Below are positions 48,101 to 55,600 of a stretch of 64,000 bases of DNA, piece by piece (the stretch's first letter is position 1; each line of letters begins with the position of its first letter). The position numbers and the translations under genes are program-made. The DNA lies in assembly GCA_964421595.1 (NCBI GenBank), contig CAYQXY010000026.1:1-64000 (forward strand). The letters are read 5' to 3'. The stretch is from PXAP01 sp964421595. GTDB taxonomy: Bacteria > Bacteroidota > Bacteroidia > Bacteroidales > PUMT01. The notes below the pieces were generated by a model. That model was not told the DNA's origin. It saw nothing but the letters and a program-made list of their open reading frames with translations, and did not search any database.

Positions 48101-50021
48101 AACTGATCTTTGGATTTTCAGGAGGTTTGATCCCAACACCCAGTTTAAGTGGCAAATCGCCGTTGAATATAACGCCGGGTTTCCCGGATTGACCCCATTC
48201 CACCTGAGCAAACAACAGCGATTCGAACGATTGGATGTTTGTTGCATTTTCCAGGTTTCTGCCCCATGAACGAATGTCCCATCCACCACGAATATTGCTG
48301 ACATATGGATCGGGAAGTATCGGCTTCCAGCGAAAAATGCCATGCAGGAATGTTATTTTCCCCTCATCGATCCACCCTGGCAGGGTTGCAGATAATGTAC
48401 CTTCCAGAATAATCCCTGCAGGCTCTGATACAACGATGAGTGAATTCTCCAGTGCAATCAGTCTGGCGGAATTCCTGAGTGCATCGGGATTGGTTAGATG
48501 TAAACTTATGCTGACCTGCGACCCCTGCGATTTAAACATTATCCATCCTGCCAGGTTTTCAAGTTCAATATGAGTGTTGTCAGCAAATACAGGCCGATCG
48601 GGATGAATCTCGCCTTTGCAGCCGGCAACAAGTGTTTCTCCCTCTGTTGCATGGCAGTAATATGCCAGCAAAAAATCATTCTGATATTCAACATTGACGG
48701 GGATACGGGAAGAATTTTCTTCAGAGATTTCCCAGCATAAGTATTTCTGGTTTATATTCTTCACTGAAGCATCACCGCCTGATGTCTTATCACTGTAAAG
48801 GAATAGTGCCTGGGGATAAAGCAGAATCAGGGGCTCGTTCAAAACTGCATCGGACTGATTTTTGTCAGATCCTTTCCAGCGGGCGGTAATACCGGCTGAC
48901 AATCTTAGGCCCCATGCACCGTTGTTGTCAGGTTCTGTGAGTGTTGAGGGGTTACTTACCCGGGCTACCGGTAAAGCCCAGAAGCTCTTTTTAATGTCCT
49001 GCTCTCCCGATGCGCTGAATATCCTGCTTTGGGAAAAGCCGGTTACCCATTTGTCTGGGTCGGACTGGCAGGGAATAAAGATATGATTCAGTCCGTTCTC
49101 ATAGACTACCGGTGCCTTAAAATTGCTGAAAGTACAGGAATTACTGGAATTACTATATTTACCGTCACCTGCGGTTATGTCTGACAATTTCCCGTTTTTC
49201 CAGTCAAAAGTGACTTCATCAGGGTATTTGAAACTGATGCTTTGGGCAGCATAACACCCGCTGTATGCGGGTGTGCCAATATCCGGCTGCACTAACTGGA
49301 TAGTCAGGCTTCCACTGAAATCACCTTCATAATCAAGGTACTTTCCGCTCCATTTTCTTTTGTTTGTTAATGTGAAACTCCCCTTTTTAATGTTAAACCC
49401 AACATATTCGCCGGCACCTGCCTTATTTGTGAATAATTTGCCGGCTATCCATACATGACCTGCCGTTAATTTGACTGTTTGTGATGCTTTTAATGATTGT
49501 AACCAGGTAGTTTTGCGAGCCTTTGAAAATAAAAAATGTGGAATGTTCCCGTTTTGTGATCTTACGGTAAGCTTATCTTCGTAGTAAAACAAGTCAAACC
49601 ATATGGACCTGCCTTCACCTGATAAAAATGGGCCCAATTTTTCACCCGGCTTCTGATTCCACCGCAACTCACCCGATATTTCCGCCGGATTAACAGGAAT
49701 TCTAATATCGCCTCTCGTAACCCCGACAGCAGGAACTACATCTTTACCTTCTACTCTCCGGATTAGAAACTTATCATCTCCGGAAAGTTCTGATACAGCA
49801 TATTTTTCAAACCCGGCAATCTTTTCTTCTGGCGGACTATATTTTAAATTCATGTGGCTTACTGCCTGAATGTCCTGCTGGTCGCTGCGAAGGTTGTAAC
49901 TGATGATCCGACGCAGAGAATCCAGTTGTTTTCCTGATCCGGGATCTGGTGAAGCCATGTTTGAAGTAAGGCTTGACAGTATTTGGGCAACTTTATTAGT
50001 TTTCATCTGCAGATTAATCAA
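45102..50021 (-). CDS. Unrecognised giant leaderless protein (1639 residues), first gene of a pair
   Basis: Begins MINLQMKTNKVAQILSSLTSN; M6 is a possible alternative start. No signal peptide. The bulk is a long series of beta-rich segments with no recognised domain. The last ~170 residues are distinct: Gly-rich alternating strands (AYFGAKAGGELQGKVAILGG, SFSIIAYVGLGVSGKIGGFG, LRLQAEV-type strands) ending ISGSYAYTTTEEL. These resemble membrane-inserting or barrel strands, though no known pore family is matched. It heads an operon with the 1231-aa gene. An island promoter copy lies at 50394-50424 and diverged tandem repeats lie in its leader. It shares that promoter signature with the Tc operon, so it may be a partner or a separate toxin-like giant; that is inference. 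Confidence 0.82.
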   Translation of the reverse strand: MINLQMKTNKVAQILSSLTSNMASPDPGSGKQLDSLRRIISYNLRSDQQDIQAVSHMNLKYSPPEEKIAGFEKYAVSELSGDDKFLIRRVEGKDVVPAVGVTRGDIRIPVNPAEISGELRWNQKPGEKLGPFLSGEGRSIWFDLFYYEDKLTVRSQNGNIPHFLFSKARKTTWLQSLKASQTVKLTAGHVWIAGKLFTNKAGAGEYVGFNIKKGSFTLTNKRKWSGKYLDYEGDFSGSLTIQLVQPDIGTPAYSGCYAAQSISFKYPDEVTFDWKNGKLSDITAGDGKYSNSSNSCTFSNFKAPVVYENGLNHIFIPCQSDPDKWVTGFSQSRIFSASGEQDIKKSFWALPVARVSNPSTLTEPDNNGAWGLRLSAGITARWKGSDKNQSDAVLNEPLILLYPQALFLYSDKTSGGDASVKNINQKYLCWEISEENSSRIPVNVEYQNDFLLAYYCHATEGETLVAGCKGEIHPDRPVFADNTHIELENLAGWIMFKSQGSQVSISLHLTNPDALRNSARLIALENSLIVVSEPAGIILEGTLSATLPGWIDEGKITFLHGIFRWKPILPDPYVSNIRGGWDIRSWGRNLENATNIQSFESLLFAQVEWGQSGKPGVIFNGDLPLKLGVGIKPPENPKISSLPVNVDPRYREIVRSNKPNPEKLKEKQRLDSVFDQLEKRITGWKLLDVSTNMDLIGVSVAPSLFYRRSNISSSQLSPGNIFTIKQMAVNTPLDLVHVFTVPQVQWEPVRTLPEDHDSALLGWFPEFLSSASDGGPTRLFGNSQELSPIIPDIVVSHIRESFNTGRPAVAMTTLSFGLKTIVSLQPLNTTSRNADSLNIVRPEFPQKLMKGGIQINLMAESGNPKFDSRSPGFEGFIAQTLNGYELFTGTELGLSVLGATLQSDASVETQFNKEFAPGGTNPYVPVTRFDLSGYGASNFSEWDNPGALASIGKVQFRIMVGRTAFEVVKFVSKIYPWGTTVTRSVTIERRSGGGVVRKDSGWQATQSALFDFRLPDTNSPGQFTPNPYQFKPGIFRGCYGIKNIRPASNDIIKFADPDNGNNVELAPVYFDAMVELEGMATENNFSRGILGFIQLSPKPKVNVEPWEPQLLSVEALKKLIEDQGAIGGPVDAALDIGESGFLMRATRFEVDLADNGTLSFAGIVRGQPVLPNNGAWSVVKMAAPGNTDDPQEAVSADVSRGTPLFIDNTWEPPSGDKMNISGQTGPYRFADPVDLFAPGPRYDYGFLQNTGSQAFLFRRPVIIPGSNELSSALKPAFADPFALLTSKGVFPPISNAIELPSSGFKLKIQSATGKLSLHPSVNYNNLRPPLIVAQNGGDLIAIEYDQSDLLIDLNEDNWNIEIRNFFIWTTVAGISKVSGTRFSLRAGTTKQAKLVNVISLLKPEIQDALNFLPGMGSPSEIGDIDLGMTNAKHEVKVHTFYKTPNLIPKPLGDDVKLKLKASVGVDSKMDTSKGIWEAYFGAKAGGELQGKVAILGGGAGGSGLKVFVVLGLELEAAFGTNVSETGSDVSLGFKSFSIIAYVGLGVSGKIGGFGAEAFLAVGVVFIYQDDTAKLGGLVRLQAEVDLKIVVINLSAELKGVIYKESGTTYCDATGQVAINVTIVFFSISGSYAYTTTEEL

Positions 50022-50214
50022 ATTAATAATCAGTTAATTATATTTTGCAGGTTATTTATTTTAATAATTATGAGTGATCACCAGTTCATACTCTGAGAAC
50101 AATACAAGGAGATCACTTGCGTATTTTAGTCAATAAACCGGGCCTTCTCAATTGTGAAATCTATCTTAAACCCATGGAAAATTTTTCAATCAAGAGATTT
50201 CTGGTAATAAACCG

Positions 50215-50319
50215 TAATTTGAGAGTTTAGAGGACTGAGAGTTTAGAATTTTGTGATCCTGAGAGAAAAAGAAGTTAACCTGAGAGAAAACTGAAATAAA
50301 ATATTTGAAACCAGCCATT
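50215..50319. repeat. Degenerate tandem repeats in the leader of the 1639-aa gene
   Basis: About five diverged units of ~20-24 bp on the plus strand share TGAGAG cores: tttgagagtttagagg, ctgagagtttagaatttt, cctgagagaaaaagaag and cctgagagaaaactgaa. They are of the same kind as the units at 37.7-38.0 kb and again lie between the island promoter and the gene. The rest of the 687-bp gap shows no coding frame. Confidence 0.5.
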
Positions 50320-50393
50320 GGGAGATGCCGGCGTAAAACTGATATGATAATAAGGCAAAAAGCTTATTTTTAATTAATCTTTTTAATAATAAG

Positions 50394-50424
50394 CAAGTTA
50401 TTGCAAGAATTACCAAAATTCCAG
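50394..50424 (-). promoter_or_regulatory. Island promoter element, copy c (1639/1231-aa operon)
   Basis: On the minus strand: TAACTTGC starting at 50400, preceded by CTTGCAA exactly as in copy a2, and followed by TTAAAAAGATTAATTAAAAATA. The -33 position reads CTGG instead of TTTG, so it is the weakest match to the full motif. Confidence 0.5.
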
Positions 50425-50708
50425 TTTTTCACTAAAATATTCATTAGAAATAATTTCCGCGCTGCAGACCTTTCTTTCAGGGGAAACTGCAGAAGGAAAC
50501 AACAGACTGTCAAAACTGTAAAGGCATTATTTTTGTGCTGCGGGTAAGCGGGAAATCGTTCATAAAAGAGATGTTCTTCCAGTGAGGCGGGGGTGTTTAC
50601 TTACTTGTTGAGCGAAAGTTTTTTTACATCCCGCGATGAAACTTATATTTTCATGCGTCGTATCCATATTTTTATTTTCACTTCAGATTTCCTAATAAAA
50701 CCCTACCA

Positions 50709-51287
50709 ATGAAAAGAACATTTTTTACAGTGATTATGCTTACAGCATTTATATTCACATTGCCTGCCGAGGAGCATTACGGCAGATGGCTTAGTGGCAC
50801 AGTAAGTTTTTCCGGACAGTCAAACGGACAGAGACAGTCAGCTACCACAATAATGCCCGAGATAGGATTTTATTTATCTGATTCCTGGTCGGCCGGGGTA
50901 AAGGCCGGATTCTCAACTTCAAGAACAAAAATTGATAATAATGTACGAAGTGAAAACGCGTTTTCAATTATGCCATTTGCCAAGTATAACTTTGGAAAAC
51001 TTGCAGGCATCAGTGTATTCGGACAGGGTGAACTGCCTCTTACCTTTACCGGCGGAAAGCACTATGACGGCTCTTCCATGGATGGGACCACTGCTGTAGG
51101 TTTCAGGATACGCCCTGGTATTTCATACCTGTTCAGCGAAAGATGGGGCTTCAAAATGCTTATGCCTCCGGTGATAAATTTTACAAGCAGTGACGGCAGT
51201 TCTTCATACAAGCTTGGCTTTAATGACGGCTATACAATACAGAACTACCTGCTGAATACCTCAATCGGATTTATCTACATGTTCTGA
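50709..51287 (+). CDS. Small outer membrane beta-barrel protein
   Basis: 192 residues. Signal peptide MKRTFFTVIMLTAFIFTLPAEE. The mature chain is a series of amphipathic strands (MPEIGFYLSDSWSAGVKAGF, FSIMPFAKYNFGKLAGISVF, GFRIRPGISYLFSERWGFK) ending in the aromatic residues YMF, as expected for an 8-strand OmpA/OprF-like barrel inserted by BAM. No periplasmic peptidoglycan-binding domain is present. It is monocistronic. The function is probably structural and the ligand unknown. Confidence 0.82.
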   Translation: MKRTFFTVIMLTAFIFTLPAEEHYGRWLSGTVSFSGQSNGQRQSATTIMPEIGFYLSDSWSAGVKAGFSTSRTKIDNNVRSENAFSIMPFAKYNFGKLAGISVFGQGELPLTFTGGKHYDGSSMDGTTAVGFRIRPGISYLFSERWGFKMLMPPVINFTSSDGSSSYKLGFNDGYTIQNYLLNTSIGFIYMF

Positions 51288-51477
51288 TCGGAACCTTTAT
51301 AAATTAATATTCCCGGTATTCCGGAATGGTTCAGATCCTAACTTTGCAGGATTGAAGTGTTAGTCCCCGATTTCGGAAACTAATTCGTTTATTACCCCCT
51401 GGTCTGCACGTCGGGGCAGCCATGAATTCAACAATTAGTTCCCGACACCCCCGAAGGTTTACTCTTACCGCTTAAAC

Positions 51478-51507
51478 CTGATCACTCCCCCATTATCAGG
51501 TGATCAG
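51478..51507. repeat. Inverted repeat between the barrel and epimerase genes
   Basis: ctgatcac (51478-51485) pairs with gtgatcag (51500-51507). It lies between the converging barrel and epimerase genes and may be a weak bidirectional stop. There is no clear T-run directly after it. Confidence 0.4.
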
Positions 51508-51546
51508 CCCACAGTATTCTCCTCTTTAGGCTGAATGTTATTTTAT

Positions 51547-52575
51547 TTATTTTCGATCCAGGAATTTTGAAGCAGTCCAGCGAATGGTTTCTGAGATGGG
51601 AATAAATTCATGGCCCAGTGCCTCCTCAATCTTACGGGTGCTGTAACGTGTAGATCCGCGGCCACTGCGGGCTGTCTCACGGGTAAGCATTGGTTTGCTG
51701 AATGTAAGCTTGCTGCGGAGCCAATCGGCCCTCCACCCCAGTTCGGCAAGTCTTCTCGTGGCATGCTTCGAAGGCCTTTTGCCACCAATGGAATCGGCAA
51801 TCTGGTTGAAGAGTTCGCGATAGGGAAGGTTTTCTCCGTTAAGGATAAAACGCTGTTCATCAATTTCAGAATCCATGAGGGCAATCATGCACTGGCATAC
51901 ATCACGTACATCAACAAATCCGGTCATTCCTTCGGTATAGTAATCAAGGCCGCTTTTTATGCGGGTAAAAAAACCTGCCGTTCCTCTGTTCCAGTTGCCG
52001 GGGCCCAGTATTATTGAGGGATTTACAATGACAGCCTTCAGGCCCTCGTTGATGCCGCGCCATACTTCCATCTCCGACTGGAACTTGCTGATAGAATAGG
52101 ATGTGCGTTTCCTGGATGGTTTCCAAAGGTCTGTTTCGGATACGGGTTCGCCGTCATACCTGCTGCCGAGGGCGGAAACGGAGCTGACATGACACAGCTT
52201 TTTAACATTATGCTCCAGGCAGAGATTGACAATCGTGGCAGTGGTTTCAATATTGCGGGTTATCATCTTTTGCCTTTCTTCGGGGTCAAAAGATACAATT
52301 GCTGCACAGTGGTATACCTTTTCAACTCCGTCAAAGGCTTCGGCCATAGTGTCGGCATCCATCAGGTCGGCCTCAAACCATTCCACTTTTCCAAATAGTT
52401 CGACCGGAGTTGCTTTTTTTTCCCCGACAGGGTTGTCATAATAACCAAAAACCTCAATCACCTGCTCAAGGTGTGAACCAAAGCGGTGAATAGCTCTTAC
52501 CTTCTCTCCCTTTTGAAGAAGATGCCAGATCAGATGAGACCCGACAAGTCCTGTTCCTCCTGTTACCAGTATCAT
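51547..52575 (-). CDS. NAD(P)-dependent epimerase/dehydratase (extended SDR)
   Basis: 342 residues. The Rossmann start is MILVTGGTGLVGSHLIWHLL with the GxxGxxG dinucleotide loop. The catalytic Tyr-x3-Lys is in RTSYSISKFQSE (near residue 150), with an upstream serine in VSSVSALG. The body resembles dihydroflavonol-4-reductase-like members that act on sugar nucleotides or small ketones. The substrate cannot be read from the sequence. It is transcribed alone. A TATATTTG-type -7 box lies within about 10 bases of the start codon, which suggests a very short or absent 5' leader. Confidence 0.9.
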   Translation of the reverse strand: MILVTGGTGLVGSHLIWHLLQKGEKVRAIHRFGSHLEQVIEVFGYYDNPVGEKKATPVELFGKVEWFEADLMDADTMAEAFDGVEKVYHCAAIVSFDPEERQKMITRNIETTATIVNLCLEHNVKKLCHVSSVSALGSRYDGEPVSETDLWKPSRKRTSYSISKFQSEMEVWRGINEGLKAVIVNPSIILGPGNWNRGTAGFFTRIKSGLDYYTEGMTGFVDVRDVCQCMIALMDSEIDEQRFILNGENLPYRELFNQIADSIGGKRPSKHATRRLAELGWRADWLRSKLTFSKPMLTRETARSGRGSTRYSTRKIEEALGHEFIPISETIRWTASKFLDRK

Positions 52576-52996
52576 AATTGCCTCAAATATAAGTGAATTT
52601 CACATCATTTGAAAATCCATCAGAGATCAGGACTTGCATGGGTAACCGACCTTCAGGTCAAATTTTTTTATCCTTAATTACACACAAACGGATGAAAAAA
52701 TTGATTTGTTTTCAACTGGTCGGAAATTCAGGAGATCCTTATCATCTAAATGAACAACAAAGAATCTGGACATCATGAGGATTCAACGAAATTGTAACAC
52801 ATGGTTAACTCAATGAAATACCTCTGCAGAATATGACCGCTGGAAATCGATGAACATGAGAGAATTGAAAAGCTGCCATGTTCCTTGCAAACCGGCATCA
52901 CCGGAAAGCTGGATAAAAGTGGAGAAGGTTATACGCTTTATGGACTGTGAATAATTATTTATCTTAGCGCTTTGAAAAATTAAAACCATAGATATT
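52576..52996. other. Divergent intergenic region, epimerase / riboflavin synthase
   Basis: 421 bp. It holds the epimerase promoter near 52584-52591. Upstream of ribE, ttatcttagcgctttg (about 52958-52973) is a poor match to the -7 consensus. Short frames at 52692 and 52850 have no support. No FMN riboswitch-like structure was recognised. Confidence 0.45.
52584..52591 (-). promoter_or_regulatory. -7 promoter box of the epimerase gene
   Basis: On the minus strand TATATTTG matches the Bacteroidota TAnnTTTG box. Its distance from the ATG (8 bases) would give a nearly leaderless mRNA. No clear -33 TTTG at 19-21 bases. Confidence 0.45.
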
Positions 52997-53599
52997 ATGT
53001 TCTCTGGAATTGTTGAAGAAGCTGCTCCGGTGGTTGCACTGGAAAAAGACAAGGGTAACCTTCATATTACAATGGAGTGCTCTTTTGTAAATGAGTTGAA
53101 AATTGACCAGAGCGTCTCACACAACGGGGTATGCCTGACGGTTGTGCGCAAGACAGATAAAACATACACCGTAACTGCCATAAGGGAGACCCTCGAGAAA
53201 TCGAATCTCGGTCGTCTGGAGGTTGGGTCAAAGGTTAACCTCGAGCGAAGCCTGAGGGCTGACTCAATGGTTGACGGGCACTTCGTGCAGGGCCATGTTG
53301 ACCAGACGGCGGTTTGCACCGAAGTCAGGGAGGCCGACGGAAGCTGGTACTTCAGGTTTGAGTATGAGCCGGTGGGCGACAATATAACTGTCGAAAAGGG
53401 CTCTGTCTCGGTTAACGGTGTCAGCCTGACAGTTGTAAATTCGCGCGACAACTCCTTTGAGGTGGCTATCATCCCCTATACCTACGATGTGACCAATTTC
53501 CATGAATTCAAGCCGGGCACCGTGGTGAACCTCGAGTTTGACATCATAGGCAAATACATTACCAGGATAGTAAGGCAGATAATGGCCGAGAGGAAGTAA
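52997..53599 (+). CDS. ribE: Riboflavin synthase, alpha subunit
   Basis: 200 residues, the usual length. The enzyme dismutates two 6,7-dimethyl-8-ribityllumazine molecules to riboflavin and the pyrimidinedione, in the cytoplasm as a homotrimer. The start MFSGIVEE is the invariant family N terminus. Two lumazine-binding barrels are seen as the duplicated phrases VSHNGVCLTVV (first half) and VSVNGVSLTVV (second half), with the linker motif DGHFVQGHVDQTA. No other rib genes are adjacent. A HEPN gene follows after ~155 bp with lower GC, probably as a separate unit. Confidence 0.96.
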   Translation: MFSGIVEEAAPVVALEKDKGNLHITMECSFVNELKIDQSVSHNGVCLTVVRKTDKTYTVTAIRETLEKSNLGRLEVGSKVNLERSLRADSMVDGHFVQGHVDQTAVCTEVREADGSWYFRFEYEPVGDNITVEKGSVSVNGVSLTVVNSRDNSFEVAIIPYTYDVTNFHEFKPGTVVNLEFDIIGKYITRIVRQIMAERK

Positions 53600-53753
53600 G
53601 ATTGATTCGTTCCGGGTCAGGTTTTGCGCAATTTTAATTCTTGTCAGATTCAATATTTTTTTTTTAAATTAGGTTAATATTACATGGCTATTCAAAAAAT
53701 ATCCAAACTTAATTTGGAATGGAATTTATTGGTGTCATCGAAAACTGAACGAA

Positions 53754-54167
53754 ATGAACAAATCTGATTTAGAAAAGATAGTTGATATCAGATTGTCAGA
53801 ATCTAATGTTCTTCTTTCATCAGAAAAATATTCGGGGGCTTACTATTTAGCCGGATATGCTATAGAGTGTGCTTTAAAAGCTTGTATTGCTAAAAAGGTA
53901 AACAAGTATGATTTTCCAGACAAGAAACTCGCAAGTAAAAGTTATTCACATGATTTGGATGAATTGGTTGGGGTTGCTGGCCTAAGGGATGAACTAAATG
54001 CTCAAATTAAAAAAGATAAAGAATTTAAACTTAACTGGGCTGTTGCGAATATTTGGAATGAAACATCGAGATATGAATGTATAGAAAAGACAAAGGCAAA
54101 TGATCTTTTAAATGCAATTACAGACAATAAATCAGGAGTTTTAGTATGGCTGAAGACATTTTGGTAA
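53754..54167 (+). CDS. HEPN-domain protein lacking the RX4-6H motif
   Basis: 137 residues. SGAYYLAGYAIECALKACIAKK and YSHDLDELV are the two signature helices of HEPN proteins. The canonical RNase motif Arg-x(4-6)-His is not found; the C-terminal region reads WNETSRYECIEKTKANDLL. It therefore looks like a non-catalytic or divergent HEPN. Its 3' end overlaps the next gene by 22 bp, so the two genes form a coupled pair, as in HEPN toxin-antitoxin or defence modules. The DNA is AT-rich compared with ribE upstream, which suggests transfer. A small inverted repeat (ccaaa...tttgg, 53703-53717) lies in the promoter region and could be an operator. Confidence 0.82.
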   Translation: MNKSDLEKIVDIRLSESNVLLSSEKYSGAYYLAGYAIECALKACIAKKVNKYDFPDKKLASKSYSHDLDELVGVAGLRDELNAQIKKDKEFKLNWAVANIWNETSRYECIEKTKANDLLNAITDNKSGVLVWLKTFW

Positions 54168-54553
54168 AAGAATCGCTCACAGATCAAATGATAACCGCAG
54201 GTGCCAGGCTAATTAAACGGCTTGACTATGCAATGTCTGATATTAGGAGTGCATTCTGGTTGTATATTCCGGAAAGTAATTCATGGAAGTTAATTATTGC
54301 TTCACCAATTGCTGTTTCCGAAGGACCAAGAAGCTTCTACAAACGTATTGTAGAAGAGAATGAAAAAGCAGATACGGACGAGGCATTTATTTCCCTTAAT
54401 GATATTACCGTAACCGGAACAGAGAATCAAATGGTCCAATTATTTACTATGGCAATAAAAACTAATGGTGGAATTTCCGGAATACGGTTTTCAAGAAACA
54501 CAATAAATGGTGTCTTTATTGAAGATGCTTATATTTATAGGACTGGGATATAA
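54146..54553 (+). CDS. Unrecognised partner of the HEPN protein
   Basis: 135 residues, overlapping the HEPN gene by 22 bp; a later start at M15 (54188) would remove the overlap. Features: LTDQMITAGARLIKRLDYAM at the start, then RSAFWLYIPESNSWKLIIAS and a beta-rich second half (ISGIRFSRNTINGVFIEDAYIY). No nucleotidyltransferase (MNT) motif is seen, so it is not the usual HEPN partner. The conserved-looking middle suggests a real family. Role as antidote, regulator or co-effector is inference from the gene arrangement. Confidence 0.75.
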   Translation: MAEDILVKESLTDQMITAGARLIKRLDYAMSDIRSAFWLYIPESNSWKLIIASPIAVSEGPRSFYKRIVEENEKADTDEAFISLNDITVTGTENQMVQLFTMAIKTNGGISGIRFSRNTINGVFIEDAYIYRTGI

Positions 54554-54800
54554 TATATTTTGAAATACCAAAACTGAAAACTCTCCCGTTATCCCTGGCA
54601 GGATATCAGTTCTAATGAGTGCATTAGAAAATATCCGAAGTGTCCACCAATTTAAAACGGACTATTCCCGGGCAGTCTCCATTGAGAGATCACCACAGCA
54701 CATAACAATCTCATTGTATTTGCCCGGGCAAATACTGGATCTTTTGCAAAAATATGTAAGTTAAGGTTTCAGGTGTTTAACCTGGCGAGCCAGTTGAAGA

Positions 54801-54995
54801 TTAATCCTCTTCGTATTTTATCACCTCAACGGGACAGCTGTCGGCTGCTTCTTTTATGCCCTCTTCGTTTGCTTCAAGATCGGCGCCGGGAATTACCTTC
54901 GCCTCATCAGGCATTTCAAATACATCAGGACAAATACTTTCACAAATACCACATGAAGTGCACCCATCTTCGATCCAAACTTTTTTAATTGCCAT
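54801..54995 (-). CDS. 4Fe-4S ferredoxin
   Basis: 64 residues. CTSCGICESICPDVF gives the CxxCxxCxxxCP cluster-binding motif (Cys12, 15, 18, 22), and a single later Cys in DSCPVEVI completes the single-cluster ferredoxin pattern. The acidic surface is typical of an electron carrier in the cytoplasm. The partner enzyme is not encoded nearby. Monocistronic. Confidence 0.9.
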   Translation of the reverse strand: MAIKKVWIEDGCTSCGICESICPDVFEMPDEAKVIPGADLEANEEGIKEAADSCPVEVIKYEED

Positions 54996-55165
54996 AGCTG
55001 TATAAGTTTTTAGTTATTATAAAATTACAAAAAATCTTTAGTATTATTTTCGGTTAGTTTTTGCAGGTGATTGACTTGTCAGAAATGCGCGCCGGCTTTC
55101 TTTTGCATTTTCTGTTGATATGTAACAGCTGTAAATGAAAATCAGTGAATTATTAACCATTTGAT

Positions 55166-55555
55166 TCAGTTTAATTTCTCCGATTTATTAAGGATATATA
55201 AAGCCAATGCATCTTGCAGCAACTTCTTTAATTCCGGCGATTTAATCTGCTCTTCTGATCTGATTTTTACATAACGGGAAAGTTTACCCGCCCCTTCAAG
55301 CTGGCCATGAGGATCGGGCAGATCCAGACCCCTGTTAAATCCTAGTTTAACTCCTTTCCTTGAAGGAATTACCAAACATATCAATTCTGAATATTTCTGT
55401 CCAAAGCTGTAGGCCACCATCTTTGCAGGGATGTCAATTACCTCAACAACACCTGGAAGACTGGCAAGCAGCACCTCCCGGAGCTTCATCGCCAATTCAA
55501 ACACATGTTTGTCAAAATGTGAAAAAAACTCTTCTACATTTTTATCTTCAGGCAT
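55166..55555 (-). CDS. DUF1801-domain protein
   Basis: 129 residues. MPEDKNVEEFFSHF, then ELAMKLREVLLASLPGVVEVI, KMVAYSFGQKYSELICLVI and KLGFNRGLDLPDP match the DUF1801/YdhG-like fold, a small soluble cytoplasmic family with no established activity. It lies convergent to nothing on the opposite strand and is probably monocistronic. Length is normal. Confidence 0.82.
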   Translation of the reverse strand: MPEDKNVEEFFSHFDKHVFELAMKLREVLLASLPGVVEVIDIPAKMVAYSFGQKYSELICLVIPSRKGVKLGFNRGLDLPDPHGQLEGAGKLSRYVKIRSEEQIKSPELKKLLQDALALYILNKSEKLN

Positions 55556-55600
55556 ATCAATACATTAATTTTTTAATGCGGTCAATGGATCGCAGGACTT

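Noticed and set aside
52576..52996. FMN riboswitch or small genes before ribE
   Set aside because: No conserved FMN-element helices were recognised, and the short frames at 52692 and 52850 have no start signals or protein-like composition.
54600..54780. Possible end of an insertion sequence (tgtccaccaatttaaaacgg and a short minus-strand frame ending SMETARE)
   Set aside because: No matching second end, no target duplication and no recognisable transposase could be seen; at most a decayed fragment.
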